Assembly (NCBI GenBank): GCA_019314105.1
Contig: JAFCZY010000061.1
Span: 1-8,128 of the forward strand
DNA length: 8,128 nucleotides
Direction: 5' to 3'
From: Deltaproteobacteria bacterium
GTDB taxonomy: Bacteria > Desulfobacterota > Desulfobacteria > Desulfobacterales > Desulfobacteraceae
Positions 1 through 6,342 of the stretch are shown one piece after another (the first letter of the stretch is position 1; every line of letters starts with the position of its first letter). The notes under the pieces are model-generated. The model had not been told where the DNA came from and searched no databases. It saw nothing but the letters and a program-made list of their open reading frames with translations. The position numbers and the translations under genes are program-made.

Positions 1-1419
1 ACTGGCGGGTCAACCACTGATTCCATGGACCCTGGAACGCTGACGTCCAACATGAACCAGAACCTCAACTGGCAGATAAGAAACAATCTTGTAGAAATCG
101 ACCATAATTTTAATGTCATCCCTGAACTGGCTGAGTCTTGGGGCGCGAGTCCGGACGCAAAAGTGTGGACGTTTAAACTGCGCAAGGGCATAGAATTTCA
201 CAATGGCAAAACAATGACAGCAGAGGATGTGATTTTTTCCATAAACCATCACCGTGGTGAAGAATCCAAATCCGCCGCTAAAGCATATTTAAAAAGCATT
301 GAAAATATTAAAACTGACGGAAAATATGAAATTGTTTTTGAACTCTCCGGCGGCAGTGCTGATTTTCCGTTTATCCTGGGCGATTATCACTTAGGCATTT
401 GTCCGGCTGGAACTAAAGGCCCGGAATGGGAAAAGGGCGTAGGTACCGGAGGTTATATCCTGGAAAAATGGGAACCGGGTGTCAGAGCTTTTGCAAAACG
501 TAATCCTAATTACTGGAAAGAGGGAAGAGCTCACTTTGATGAAGTTGAGACCCTGTCTATAGTTGATACCAATGCCAGAACAAATGCTTTAAAGACAGGC
601 CAGATAAACTACATGGATCGCGTTGAACTAAAAACAGTACATCTCATGAAAAAGGTGCCCGGGATAAATGTCTTAGCTACAACAGGAACAGCACACTACA
701 CTATACCAATGCTTGTAGATAAAAGCCCTTATAATGACAATAATGTTCGCATGGCTTTAAAGCTTGTTGTTGACCGTGAGGCACTAGTGAAACAAATTTT
801 GCGGGGGTATGGCCAAGTTGGCAATGACCACCCCATTGCACCCGTAAATAAATATCATGCAAAAAATCTGGAGCAAAGAAAATATGATCCGGAAAAAGCC
901 AAATTTTATATGAAAAAAGCGGGCAAGCTTGACCATGTTTTTAATCTGCATGCTGCAGATGCCGCATTTTCCGGAGCAGTAGATGCCGCTGTCCTCATCA
1001 AAGAACAGGCAAAAAAAGCCGACATCAACATAAATGTTGTCCGAGAGCCGGATGACGGATACTGGAGCAATGTCTGGATTAAAAAAGAGTGGTGTATGTG
1101 TTATTGGGGCGGACGTCCCATTGAAGACATGATGTTCTCGGTTGCATACGCAGATGGAGCCCCTTGGAATGATACCCACTGGAAAAATGCTCCTTTTAAC
1201 AAGTTGCTGGTTGCCGCAAGAGCAGAACTGGATACAGATAAACGCAGAAAGATGTACGAGGATATGCAGGAAATATGCAGAAATGACGGCGGAACTGTTG
1301 TTCCCATGTACAACCAGATGGTTGAAGCTAGTTCAGGTAAGCTGGCACATGGACCAATGTCAGGACACATGGCTATGGATGGCATGAGAAATGCCGAACG
1401 TTGGTGGTTCAAATCATAA
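1..1419 (+). CDS. ABC transporter substrate-binding protein, family 5 (SBP_bac_5), 5'-truncated by the window
   Basis: This is the ligand-binding component of a peptide/nickel/opine-type ABC importer, which acts outside the cytoplasmic membrane and delivers ligand to a membrane permease pair. The frame is open from base 1, so the true start and signal peptide lie upstream; the ATG at 25 is internal. The first visible residues, 'GGSTTDSMDPGT', correspond to the conserved segment near the mature N-terminus. Further family hallmarks are 'PELAESWGASPD', 'WTFKLRKGIEFHNGK', 'TAEDVIFSINHH', 'NPNYWKEG' and 'NNVRMALKLVVDRE', followed by the C-terminal 'MYEDMQEICRNDGG' and the ending 'AERWWFKS'. About 472 residues are visible out of roughly 520-540 usual for the family, so little is missing. 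The last 25 residues are rich in Met and His. The ligand cannot be read from sequence, and the permease and ATPase genes are not in the window. The gene ends ahead of a strong hairpin and converges with the DHH gene. Confidence 0.93.
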   Translation, partial: TGGSTTDSMDPGTLTSNMNQNLNWQIRNNLVEIDHNFNVIPELAESWGASPDAKVWTFKLRKGIEFHNGKTMTAEDVIFSINHHRGEESKSAAKAYLKSIENIKTDGKYEIVFELSGGSADFPFILGDYHLGICPAGTKGPEWEKGVGTGGYILEKWEPGVRAFAKRNPNYWKEGRAHFDEVETLSIVDTNARTNALKTGQINYMDRVELKTVHLMKKVPGINVLATTGTAHYTIPMLVDKSPYNDNNVRMALKLVVDREALVKQILRGYGQVGNDHPIAPVNKYHAKNLEQRKYDPEKAKFYMKKAGKLDHVFNLHAADAAFSGAVDAAVLIKEQAKKADININVVREPDDGYWSNVWIKKEWCMCYWGGRPIEDMMFSVAYADGAPWNDTHWKNAPFNKLLVAARAELDTDKRRKMYEDMQEICRNDGGTVVPMYNQMVEASSGKLAHGPMSGHMAMDGMRNAERWWFKS

Positions 1420-1447
1420 TCCCCTACCCTATGTTTTATTAAATCTA

Positions 1448-1480
1448 AAATAGGCCGGAGTTTATCCCTTCGGCCTATTT
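1448..1480. terminator. Bidirectional intrinsic terminator between convergent genes
   Basis: A perfect 10-bp stem pairs AAATAGGCCG (1448-1457) with CGGCCTATTT (1471-1480). It extends inward by a G-T wobble and two more pairs to a 7-base loop (1461-1467). The stem's own A/T ends supply a T-rich 3' side on both strands: CTATTTGTTT on plus, and TATTTTAGATTTAA on minus. It lies 28 bases after the solute-binding protein stop and 20 bases past the stop of the minus-strand DHH gene, so it can end transcription from both sides. Confidence 0.85.
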
Positions 1481-1499
1481 GTTTGAATAAAAGTAAACT

Positions 1500-2399
1500 T
1501 TAAAGATCTTTTTTGTTTTGAAACAGGATTTCAAGAATCTGTTCAATGGCATTATCGGCGATTTCTGCTTTCAATGAACAGCCCCCGGCACCGGCATGAC
1601 CGCCGCCCCCAAATCGGGTCAGGAGGTTTCCAATATTGACATGGCAGTGCCGGTTAAAAATACTGTGACCGATACTGAGTAATACCTGTTTTTGTTCAGG
1701 CCCGTCAAATCTGATTTTTACACTGGCAATACTTTCCGGAAAGAGTGAATAGGTCAGGAACCGGTTGCCGCCGGGTGCGGTATCAAGGGATCTGAAATCG
1801 GTAATGGATATGTTGTGATGTATTTTGGTATGCTGCAATAAATATTTTTTATAGGCGATGTTTTCTTCAATTACTCTGTTGCATCGCTTCTTGACTTCCG
1901 GATCTTTAAGAATATGCGCAATAGTTGTCTTCATTAAAAATTGAACCAATTTATTCCAATAGGGGATATCTTTATACCCCTGATTTCTGATGGTCATGGA
2001 TAAAAGAAGATAGGGATATTTTTCAGGATAGGTTACCTGGTCCTGATTCAGGTCAGCCGCGTCAATGATATCGGTATGAAAAATCAGGTCATCAAATTGA
2101 TGATCCAGTTTTTCCAGGCCTTGATAGTATGTATATACAACTCTGGCAGCAGAAGGGGCAATATCAAATGCCCCTTTAAAATCTCCTTCGGGTTTATTCG
2201 AGATATGGTGGTCAAACCAGAGGGAACAATTGGGTGAATAGGGGAGATTTGCAAGGATATCACCTTTCAGGATACCGGCTTTCCCGATTTGAATTTCACT
2301 GGGTTCAACCCAATAAATATCCGTATCAATATTTTCAGTCTGGTAAAGCAGTACAGCACAGACAATTCCGTCAAAATCGGGTCGGGTGACGATTCTCAT
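1500..2399 (-). CDS. DHH-family phosphoesterase (exopolyphosphatase-related)
   Basis: A 299-residue predicted metal-dependent phosphoesterase of the DHH superfamily, which includes RecJ, NrnA oligoribonucleases, cyclic-dinucleotide phosphodiesterases and PPX1-type pyro/polyphosphatases. The metal-binding motifs appear in order. 'TRPDFDG' carries D8 and D10, 'WFDHH' carries D63-H64-H65, and 'HTDIIDAAD' (108-116) holds the next acidic cluster. The C-terminal DHHA1-like motif 'RFGGGGHAGAGG' spans 262-273. The histidine that precedes motif I in most DHH enzymes is not present. This is the style of the predicted DHH phosphohydrolases often labelled exopolyphosphatase in Desulfobacterota; the substrate is not established here. 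No signal peptide or membrane segment is visible, so it should be cytosolic. On the coding strand the ATG is preceded by AAAAGAG about eight bases upstream. It is transcribed divergently from the sensor kinase and ends at the shared terminator. Confidence 0.88.
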   Translation of the reverse strand: MRIVTRPDFDGIVCAVLLYQTENIDTDIYWVEPSEIQIGKAGILKGDILANLPYSPNCSLWFDHHISNKPEGDFKGAFDIAPSAARVVYTYYQGLEKLDHQFDDLIFHTDIIDAADLNQDQVTYPEKYPYLLLSMTIRNQGYKDIPYWNKLVQFLMKTTIAHILKDPEVKKRCNRVIEENIAYKKYLLQHTKIHHNISITDFRSLDTAPGGNRFLTYSLFPESIASVKIRFDGPEQKQVLLSIGHSIFNRHCHVNIGNLLTRFGGGGHAGAGGCSLKAEIADNAIEQILEILFQNKKDL

Positions 2400-2657
2400 A
2401 GATTAACTCTTTTCGGGTTAGATATAATAAGCGTTTATATATTTTTTTATTCATCAGCCTTTGTTATTTATTGATACTGTATAAAAAAGAACTTTTCAAG
2501 AATGATTTTTCAAGACGGTTGATGAAGTCTTTCTAATTTTCAGGTTTTGTATTGTCATGAAAAGTTTTCTGCTTGACCCGTATCGGTTTTTTTGATTTGA
2601 TCGGTATCAATAATGTACCTGGGTTTATTTTCATTTTTTATATAAAAGATTGAGATT
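2400..2657. other. AT-rich divergent intergenic region (no gene)
   Basis: These 258 bases separate the start of the DHH gene (minus) from the start of the sensor kinase (plus) and must hold the control signals for both. I see no convincing ORF or structured RNA. It contains a 9-base direct repeat, TTTTCAAGA, at 2493-2501 and 2507-2515 (14 bases start to start). A small palindrome, TTGAT-N4-ATCAA, lies at 2597-2610. No clear promoter for the minus-strand gene stands out; TATTAT-like boxes are present about 25 bases before its start, but without a good -35 partner. Confidence 0.6.
2573..2601 (+). promoter_or_regulatory. Weak candidate sigma-70 promoter of the sensor kinase
   Basis: TTGACC (2573-2578) lies 17 bases before TTTGAT (2596-2601), which is directly preceded by a TG dinucleotide as in an extended -10. 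The -10 match is only 4 of 6. The palindrome TTGAT-N4-ATCAA (2597-2610) overlaps the -10 box and could be an operator. In an AT-rich region a match of this quality can arise by chance. Confidence 0.3.
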
Positions 2658-4982
2658 ATGGCAAAAATAGAAATAAATATGGATCAGATTGAAAAAGAGT
2701 TTCTTTTTAAAAGGGGAAATCCCTTAAAAAAGCTTTTAAAAGCATCTCTTGATCTTTTTGAAGCCAGGCACACCGGTATTTTATATGGTACAAATCAGAC
2801 AAAAATTAATTTTTTGTCCACCAGCATGTGGGACCGGGGAATCATGGATAAATTTGATGGCAGAGGGATAAAGGGCCTGATTCTAAAAATGTTTGGAAGC
2901 CATATCGTCACTGCCAGAAAATTAAGCCCTGTATTTTTTTTTAAAACAAATCAAAATGGTGACATTAGAGACAATGACGGCATTATTTCATATATACTTC
3001 GAAATTGTGCCGATTATTATAAAAAGGGTATCAGCGTTATCATCTGCCCGGATACGGATAAGTATATTCATAAAAGCAATGAAAAATATGTGCAGATTCC
3101 TTTTTTCAGCTATGACGGGAAAAATCTAAAAAAACCCAAAGATGCTATCAAAGTGAACACAGACATTGTCAAGCATTTTAATTCGAGTAATTCTATTTAT
3201 ATTTACCTTCCGGATTACGGTATCCTGGTGATTAATACCGCCAATGTGGCCCTGCTTGAAACAAAAGGATCAACATTCGTAAGAGAAGAAGCATTAATGC
3301 AGCGGTTGGATGTGTTGATTAAACTGGTTGAACTCTCTTCTCTGGCATATCTTGGACAGCTCACCGGAAAAAAGGGGGCTCAGCTGTTATGGAGGAAAGA
3401 AAAACATCTTCGCAAAGCTTCCCATGAGTTAATTGCAAATGAAAAAAATTATCGCGATCTTTATGAAAATGCACCCATCGGCTATATTTCAATGAACCCT
3501 AAAGGGGATATATTAAAATGCAACCAAAAAGCAGAGCTTCTGTCCGGATATGACAAGGATGATCTGATCGGTCGGAATGCGGTAACTCTCTTTTGGGGAC
3601 AACCGGAAGATAACAGCAACTCTGTCGGTATCTGGGAGAGTCTTGCCAATGGTGAAGCGGTTAAAGATATGGAATTGCAAATGAAACCGAAGAATGGAAA
3701 GCATATCTGGATCAGCCTTTCCGTAGATGCCATTAAGGACCCATCCGGTAAAATTGTTGAACTTCGTGCAATGGGTATGGATATATCCCAGAGAAAAGGC
3801 CTTGAAAAACAATTGTTCCAGGCCCAGAAGATGGAAGCGATAGGAACGCTTGCCGGTGGCATCGCCCATGATTTTAATAATATTTTATCCCCGATATCGG
3901 GTTATACGGAAATGATTTTAATGGATGTCGGAAAAAATGATCCCGGAAAAAAATATCTGGATGTTATACTGGATTGTGTGAAGCATGCAAAAGAGCTTGT
4001 GAATCAGATTCTTACGTTCAGCAGACAAAAAAAGCATGAATTCAATCTCTTAAGCGCCGAAGATGCTGTTCGGGAGTCCATAATACTGGTTCGATTATTC
4101 TTGCCGGCAACGATAAAGGTGACTGAAACTATTGATAAATCCTGCGGACTTATCCTGGCAGATCCTGTTCAAATTCATCAGCTTATTATGAATCTGGCAA
4201 CCAATGCATATCATGCAATGGAAGAAAGGGGTGGTACCCTTGACATATCCCTGAAAGTGGAAAAAAATCTCGGAAAAATTTTCCCGAAAATGGCTGCTGA
4301 GATACGAAATTATGTCCGCCTGACGATAAAGGATACGGGAACCGGAATTGATCCTGATATTTTCAATAAAATATTTGATCCTTATTTTTCCACAAAAAAA
4401 GAGGGTAAGGGATCAGGCATAGGCCTTTCTGTTGTGCATGGAATTGTTGAAAGTCATGACGGATATATCAGAGTTGAAAGCAGTAAAGGGGAAGGGACCT
4501 GTTTTGATATTTATTTCCCCATGTATCTAAACAAATATCTGGATGGTGACCCGGTCAATCTGAAAGAGATGTTAATTCAGACAGATATTGAAGATATCTC
4601 AATCCAGGCAGGAACCGAAAGGATCCTTCTGGTTGATGATAACAAAAAAGTAGGGGTTATGGGAACTCAGATGCTTGAAAAACTGGGATATACGGTTACC
4701 TGTTTTACCAACAGTCTGGAAGCCCTTAATGTTTTTAGAAGTCACCCGGATATGTTTGATGCCATTGTGACAGATTTGATCATGCCGGATTTAACAGGGG
4801 ATCAACTTGCCGGTAAAATCTATGACATCAAGCCTGATGTGCCGGTCATCCTTTGTACGGGATTCGGCGATACCATTGACAACCATAGGCTTGAATCTCC
4901 GGCTATCAAAGGATTTTTAAAAAAACCCGTTCCCATTAAAGAATTATCTTATGCGTTGAGGCAGGTTCTGGATAAAAATTAA
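2658..4982 (+). CDS. Soluble PAS-containing hybrid sensor histidine kinase/response regulator
   Basis: A 774-residue two-component hybrid kinase. Residues 1 to about 240 form an input region I do not recognise with certainty, possibly a divergent GAF-like fold. A short charged helix (about 240-265) leads to a PAS domain (about 265-380: 'YRDLYENAPIGYISMN' through 'AMGMDISQRK'). The HisKA dimerisation helix follows with H404 in 'GGIAHDFNN'. The ATPase domain shows the N-box 'NLATNA' (512-517), G1 'DTGTGI' (559-564), F-box 'IFDPYF' (572-577) and G2 'GKGSGIGL' (583-590). The C-terminal receiver (about 654-774) has D660/D661, phospho-acceptor D706 in 'VTDLIMP', T734 and K756. All catalytic residues are present, so the kinase looks active. 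No transmembrane helix or signal peptide is visible, which suggests cytosolic sensing. There is no HPt or output domain, so a partner outside the window is expected. The start has only a weak GAG-type ribosome site. YigZ follows after 26 bases. Confidence 0.93.
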   Translation: MAKIEINMDQIEKEFLFKRGNPLKKLLKASLDLFEARHTGILYGTNQTKINFLSTSMWDRGIMDKFDGRGIKGLILKMFGSHIVTARKLSPVFFFKTNQNGDIRDNDGIISYILRNCADYYKKGISVIICPDTDKYIHKSNEKYVQIPFFSYDGKNLKKPKDAIKVNTDIVKHFNSSNSIYIYLPDYGILVINTANVALLETKGSTFVREEALMQRLDVLIKLVELSSLAYLGQLTGKKGAQLLWRKEKHLRKASHELIANEKNYRDLYENAPIGYISMNPKGDILKCNQKAELLSGYDKDDLIGRNAVTLFWGQPEDNSNSVGIWESLANGEAVKDMELQMKPKNGKHIWISLSVDAIKDPSGKIVELRAMGMDISQRKGLEKQLFQAQKMEAIGTLAGGIAHDFNNILSPISGYTEMILMDVGKNDPGKKYLDVILDCVKHAKELVNQILTFSRQKKHEFNLLSAEDAVRESIILVRLFLPATIKVTETIDKSCGLILADPVQIHQLIMNLATNAYHAMEERGGTLDISLKVEKNLGKIFPKMAAEIRNYVRLTIKDTGTGIDPDIFNKIFDPYFSTKKEGKGSGIGLSVVHGIVESHDGYIRVESSKGEGTCFDIYFPMYLNKYLDGDPVNLKEMLIQTDIEDISIQAGTERILLVDDNKKVGVMGTQMLEKLGYTVTCFTNSLEALNVFRSHPDMFDAIVTDLIMPDLTGDQLAGKIYDIKPDVPVILCTGFGDTIDNHRLESPAIKGFLKKPVPIKELSYALRQVLDKN

Positions 4983-4994
4983 TCCCGGATTTAA

Positions 4995-5000
4995 AAGAGG
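4995..5000 (+). promoter_or_regulatory. Ribosome binding site that favours a TTG start for the YigZ-family gene
   Basis: AAGAGG sits 8 bases before the TTG at 5009, a normal spacing. The first in-frame ATG, at 5018, is 17 bases from it and has no purine-rich sequence of its own. A later in-frame ATG at 5030 has only a weak GAAG. The TTG at 5012 is also possible, at 11 bases. Confidence 0.6.
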
Positions 5001-5008
5001 TATATTTA

Positions 5009-5668
5009 TTGTTGAGTATGAATGAAGACATGCCGGATGAAACTTATTTTTACTCAATTGAACATCGACGGACAGCCACCATAAAAATCAAACGATCTAT
5101 TTTTATGTGTACCCTGGAATATGTAGCGTCCATTGAAAAAGCAAAAAACTTTATTTCCCGAATTGCAAAAGAGAATAAAACCGCTACCCATAACTGCTGG
5201 GCATATATTTTAGGAGAAAAAGGGGATATTTTTCATTGTTCTGATGCCGGAGAACCCTCGGGAACTGCCGGGAAACCCATGCTCAATACGTTGCAAAGCT
5301 ATCACATGACCCATATTGCCGCCGTTGTGACCCGGCATTTTGGTGGTGTCAAACTGGGGATAAGGGGATTGATGGATGCCTATGGTGCTTCTGTGGAAAA
5401 TACCATAGAGCTGAAAAAACTTAAAAAACTGGTTCAGACGGTCAGCCTGCTTATTGAGGTCTCTTATAAATTTAATGATACCCTGCTCAATCAGATAAAA
5501 AATGATTTAACTCAGATTAAAGATACGACCTACACAGATAAAATCGTTCACACGATTGAAATTGAGCTTAAAAATTTTGCCAGGGTGAACACGCTTCTTT
5601 CAGAATATCAATCCCGGGGAAAATTGAAATTCAGCAGGATACCGCAAGCAGATAAAATTCCGAGTTAA
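5009..5668 (+). CDS. yigZ: YigZ family protein (IMPACT/UPF0029 N-terminal domain plus DUF1949)
   Basis: A 219-residue member of the YigZ/IMPACT family, small cytosolic proteins related to eukaryotic IMPACT, a translation-stress regulator; the bacterial role is not settled. 'IKIKRSIFMC' (25-34) opens the UPF0029 domain. The diagnostic signature 'SDAGEPSGTAGKPML' lies at 78-92, followed by 'AAVVTRHFGGVKLGIRGLM' (104-122), equivalent to the E. coli YigZ segment 'VVVRYYGGILLGTGGL'. The remaining C-terminal part, about 141-200, matches the place and size of the DUF1949 domain. E. coli YigZ is about 205 residues, so the length is normal with a slightly longer N-terminus. The TTG start is chosen from the ribosome site; a start at 5018 or 5030 would remove only 3 or 7 residues and leave all motifs intact. 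It lies 26 bases after the kinase with no terminator between them, so the two are probably co-transcribed. Confidence 0.9.
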   Translation: MLSMNEDMPDETYFYSIEHRRTATIKIKRSIFMCTLEYVASIEKAKNFISRIAKENKTATHNCWAYILGEKGDIFHCSDAGEPSGTAGKPMLNTLQSYHMTHIAAVVTRHFGGVKLGIRGLMDAYGASVENTIELKKLKKLVQTVSLLIEVSYKFNDTLLNQIKNDLTQIKDTTYTDKIVHTIEIELKNFARVNTLLSEYQSRGKLKFSRIPQADKIPS

Positions 5669-5675
5669 AAAGATA

Positions 5676-5703
5676 TTGACAATCCTTTTTATTTAAGTAT
5701 TAT
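5676..5703 (+). promoter_or_regulatory. Near-consensus sigma-70 promoter of the XRE-cupin/leuCD operon
   Basis: TTGACA (5676-5681) is a perfect -35 box. TATTAT (5698-5703) matches the -10 consensus in 5 of 6 positions, and the spacer is 16 bases. Transcription would start near 5710, about 30 bases before the regulator's ATG. It lies just after the YigZ stop codon and is the only strong promoter match I see in the window. Confidence 0.75.
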
Positions 5704-5727
5704 TAAATTTAAATTAATTATACTTAA
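5693..5727. promoter_or_regulatory. 35-base near-palindrome over the -10 box: probable operator
   Basis: The outer arms TTAAGTAT (5693-5700) and ATACTTAA (5720-5727) are exact inverted repeats centred on base 5710. Between them the inner bases pair as well, except 5701/5719 and 5707/5713, giving 15 matches out of 17 per arm. The element covers the -10 box and the expected transcription start, an ideal place for repression. The adjacent gene encodes an XRE-family DNA-binding protein, so autoregulation is the natural inference. The composition is almost entirely A/T apart from one G and one C in the outer arms, so an RNA hairpin is less likely than a dimer-binding site. Confidence 0.6.
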
Positions 5728-5742
5728 GGAAATGGCGGGTCT

Positions 5743-6327
5743 ATGAAACCAAAACTCGGTGCCCTTCTCAGAGCTATCAGAACGTCAAGGCGCTTGACAA
5801 TCAAAGAAGTTACAGCAAAGGCCGGTGTCAGTTCCAGTTTGTTATCGCAAATAGAAAGGAACCGGATATCTCCTTCCCTAGATACCCTGTTACAGATTTT
5901 AGAAGTATATGGTGTGCCGCCGAATAAATTTTTTAAAGACTATGAAACCAATTCCCGGGTTGAGATTATCAAAAGGGATGATCGAAAGATTTATCAGAGA
6001 AAAGGCTTTAAATATGAGAAACTTTGCGGTGATAGTCAGACCAAGGGGAATCATTCTTTTAATGCCTTTTTTCTGGAGCTTTCACCGGGTCAGAAAAGAG
6101 GAGATGTAAGTGACGGACATCTGGGACGTGAGTTGGGAATCGTTGTTAAAGGATCTGCCCAGCTTGTTTATGGTGAAGAAACCTATGAAATTCATAAAGG
6201 CGACTCCGTCTCCTTTTTTTCAGAAATACCGCATGTCATTAAAAATTCATCTGATCAAATTTTCCAGGCATACTGGGTGGTGACCCCGGCCGATGGGGAA
6301 GATTACTTTGGAGAAAAAATATCATAA
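5743..6327 (+). CDS. XRE-family transcriptional regulator with C-terminal cupin domain
   Basis: A 194-residue DNA-binding regulator with the common XRE-cupin architecture. The N-terminal helix-turn-helix (about 5-62) reads 'LGALLRAIRTSRRLTIKEV', then 'AGVSSSLLSQIERNRISPS' with the recognition helix near 30-38, and 'DTLLQILEVYGVPPNKFF'. A linker leads to a double-stranded beta-helix cupin (about 105-180). H126 and E130 in 'HLGRELGIVVKGSAQLVYG' and H164 in 'EIPHVIKN' occupy the usual metal- or ligand-binding positions. Family members sense small metabolites and control neighbouring catabolic or biosynthetic genes. The ligand here is unknown, and a small carboxylic acid would fit the downstream isomerase genes. 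The nearest ribosome site is AAGGA (5726-5730), 12 bases from the ATG and therefore rather distant. The large-subunit gene starts 15 bases after the stop, so the regulator leads the operon. Confidence 0.93.
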   Translation: MKPKLGALLRAIRTSRRLTIKEVTAKAGVSSSLLSQIERNRISPSLDTLLQILEVYGVPPNKFFKDYETNSRVEIIKRDDRKIYQRKGFKYEKLCGDSQTKGNHSFNAFFLELSPGQKRGDVSDGHLGRELGIVVKGSAQLVYGEETYEIHKGDSVSFFSEIPHVIKNSSDQIFQAYWVVTPADGEDYFGEKIS

Positions 6328-6342
6328 GATTTGGAGAGAATA

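Noticed and set aside
784..1412. Minus-strand open frames of 131 and 103 codons opposite the solute-binding protein
   Set aside because: They run antisense to a gene with clear family motifs and have no recognisable protein features of their own.
2289..2474. Plus-strand 61-codon frame across the start of the DHH gene and the intergenic region
   Set aside because: Most of it is antisense to a well-supported gene, it has no ribosome site, and its peptide has no recognisable feature.
3482..3869. Minus-strand open frames of 118 and 126 codons opposite the PAS/HisKA part of the kinase
   Set aside because: Two overlapping antisense frames in different phases are typical composition shadows of a real gene.
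5732..5746. Tiny reading frame (ATG, three codons, TGA) overlapping the start of the XRE-cupin gene, a possible leader peptide
   Set aside because: AAGGA ends only one base before this ATG, too close for initiation, and four codons with no attenuator structure carry no signal.
6331..6342. Four-codon upstream extension of the large-subunit gene from a TTG at 6331
   Set aside because: The GGAGAG ribosome site would lie inside the coding sequence, and the ATG at 6343 is correctly spaced from it and starts the usual 'MGKTIAEKI' N-terminus.
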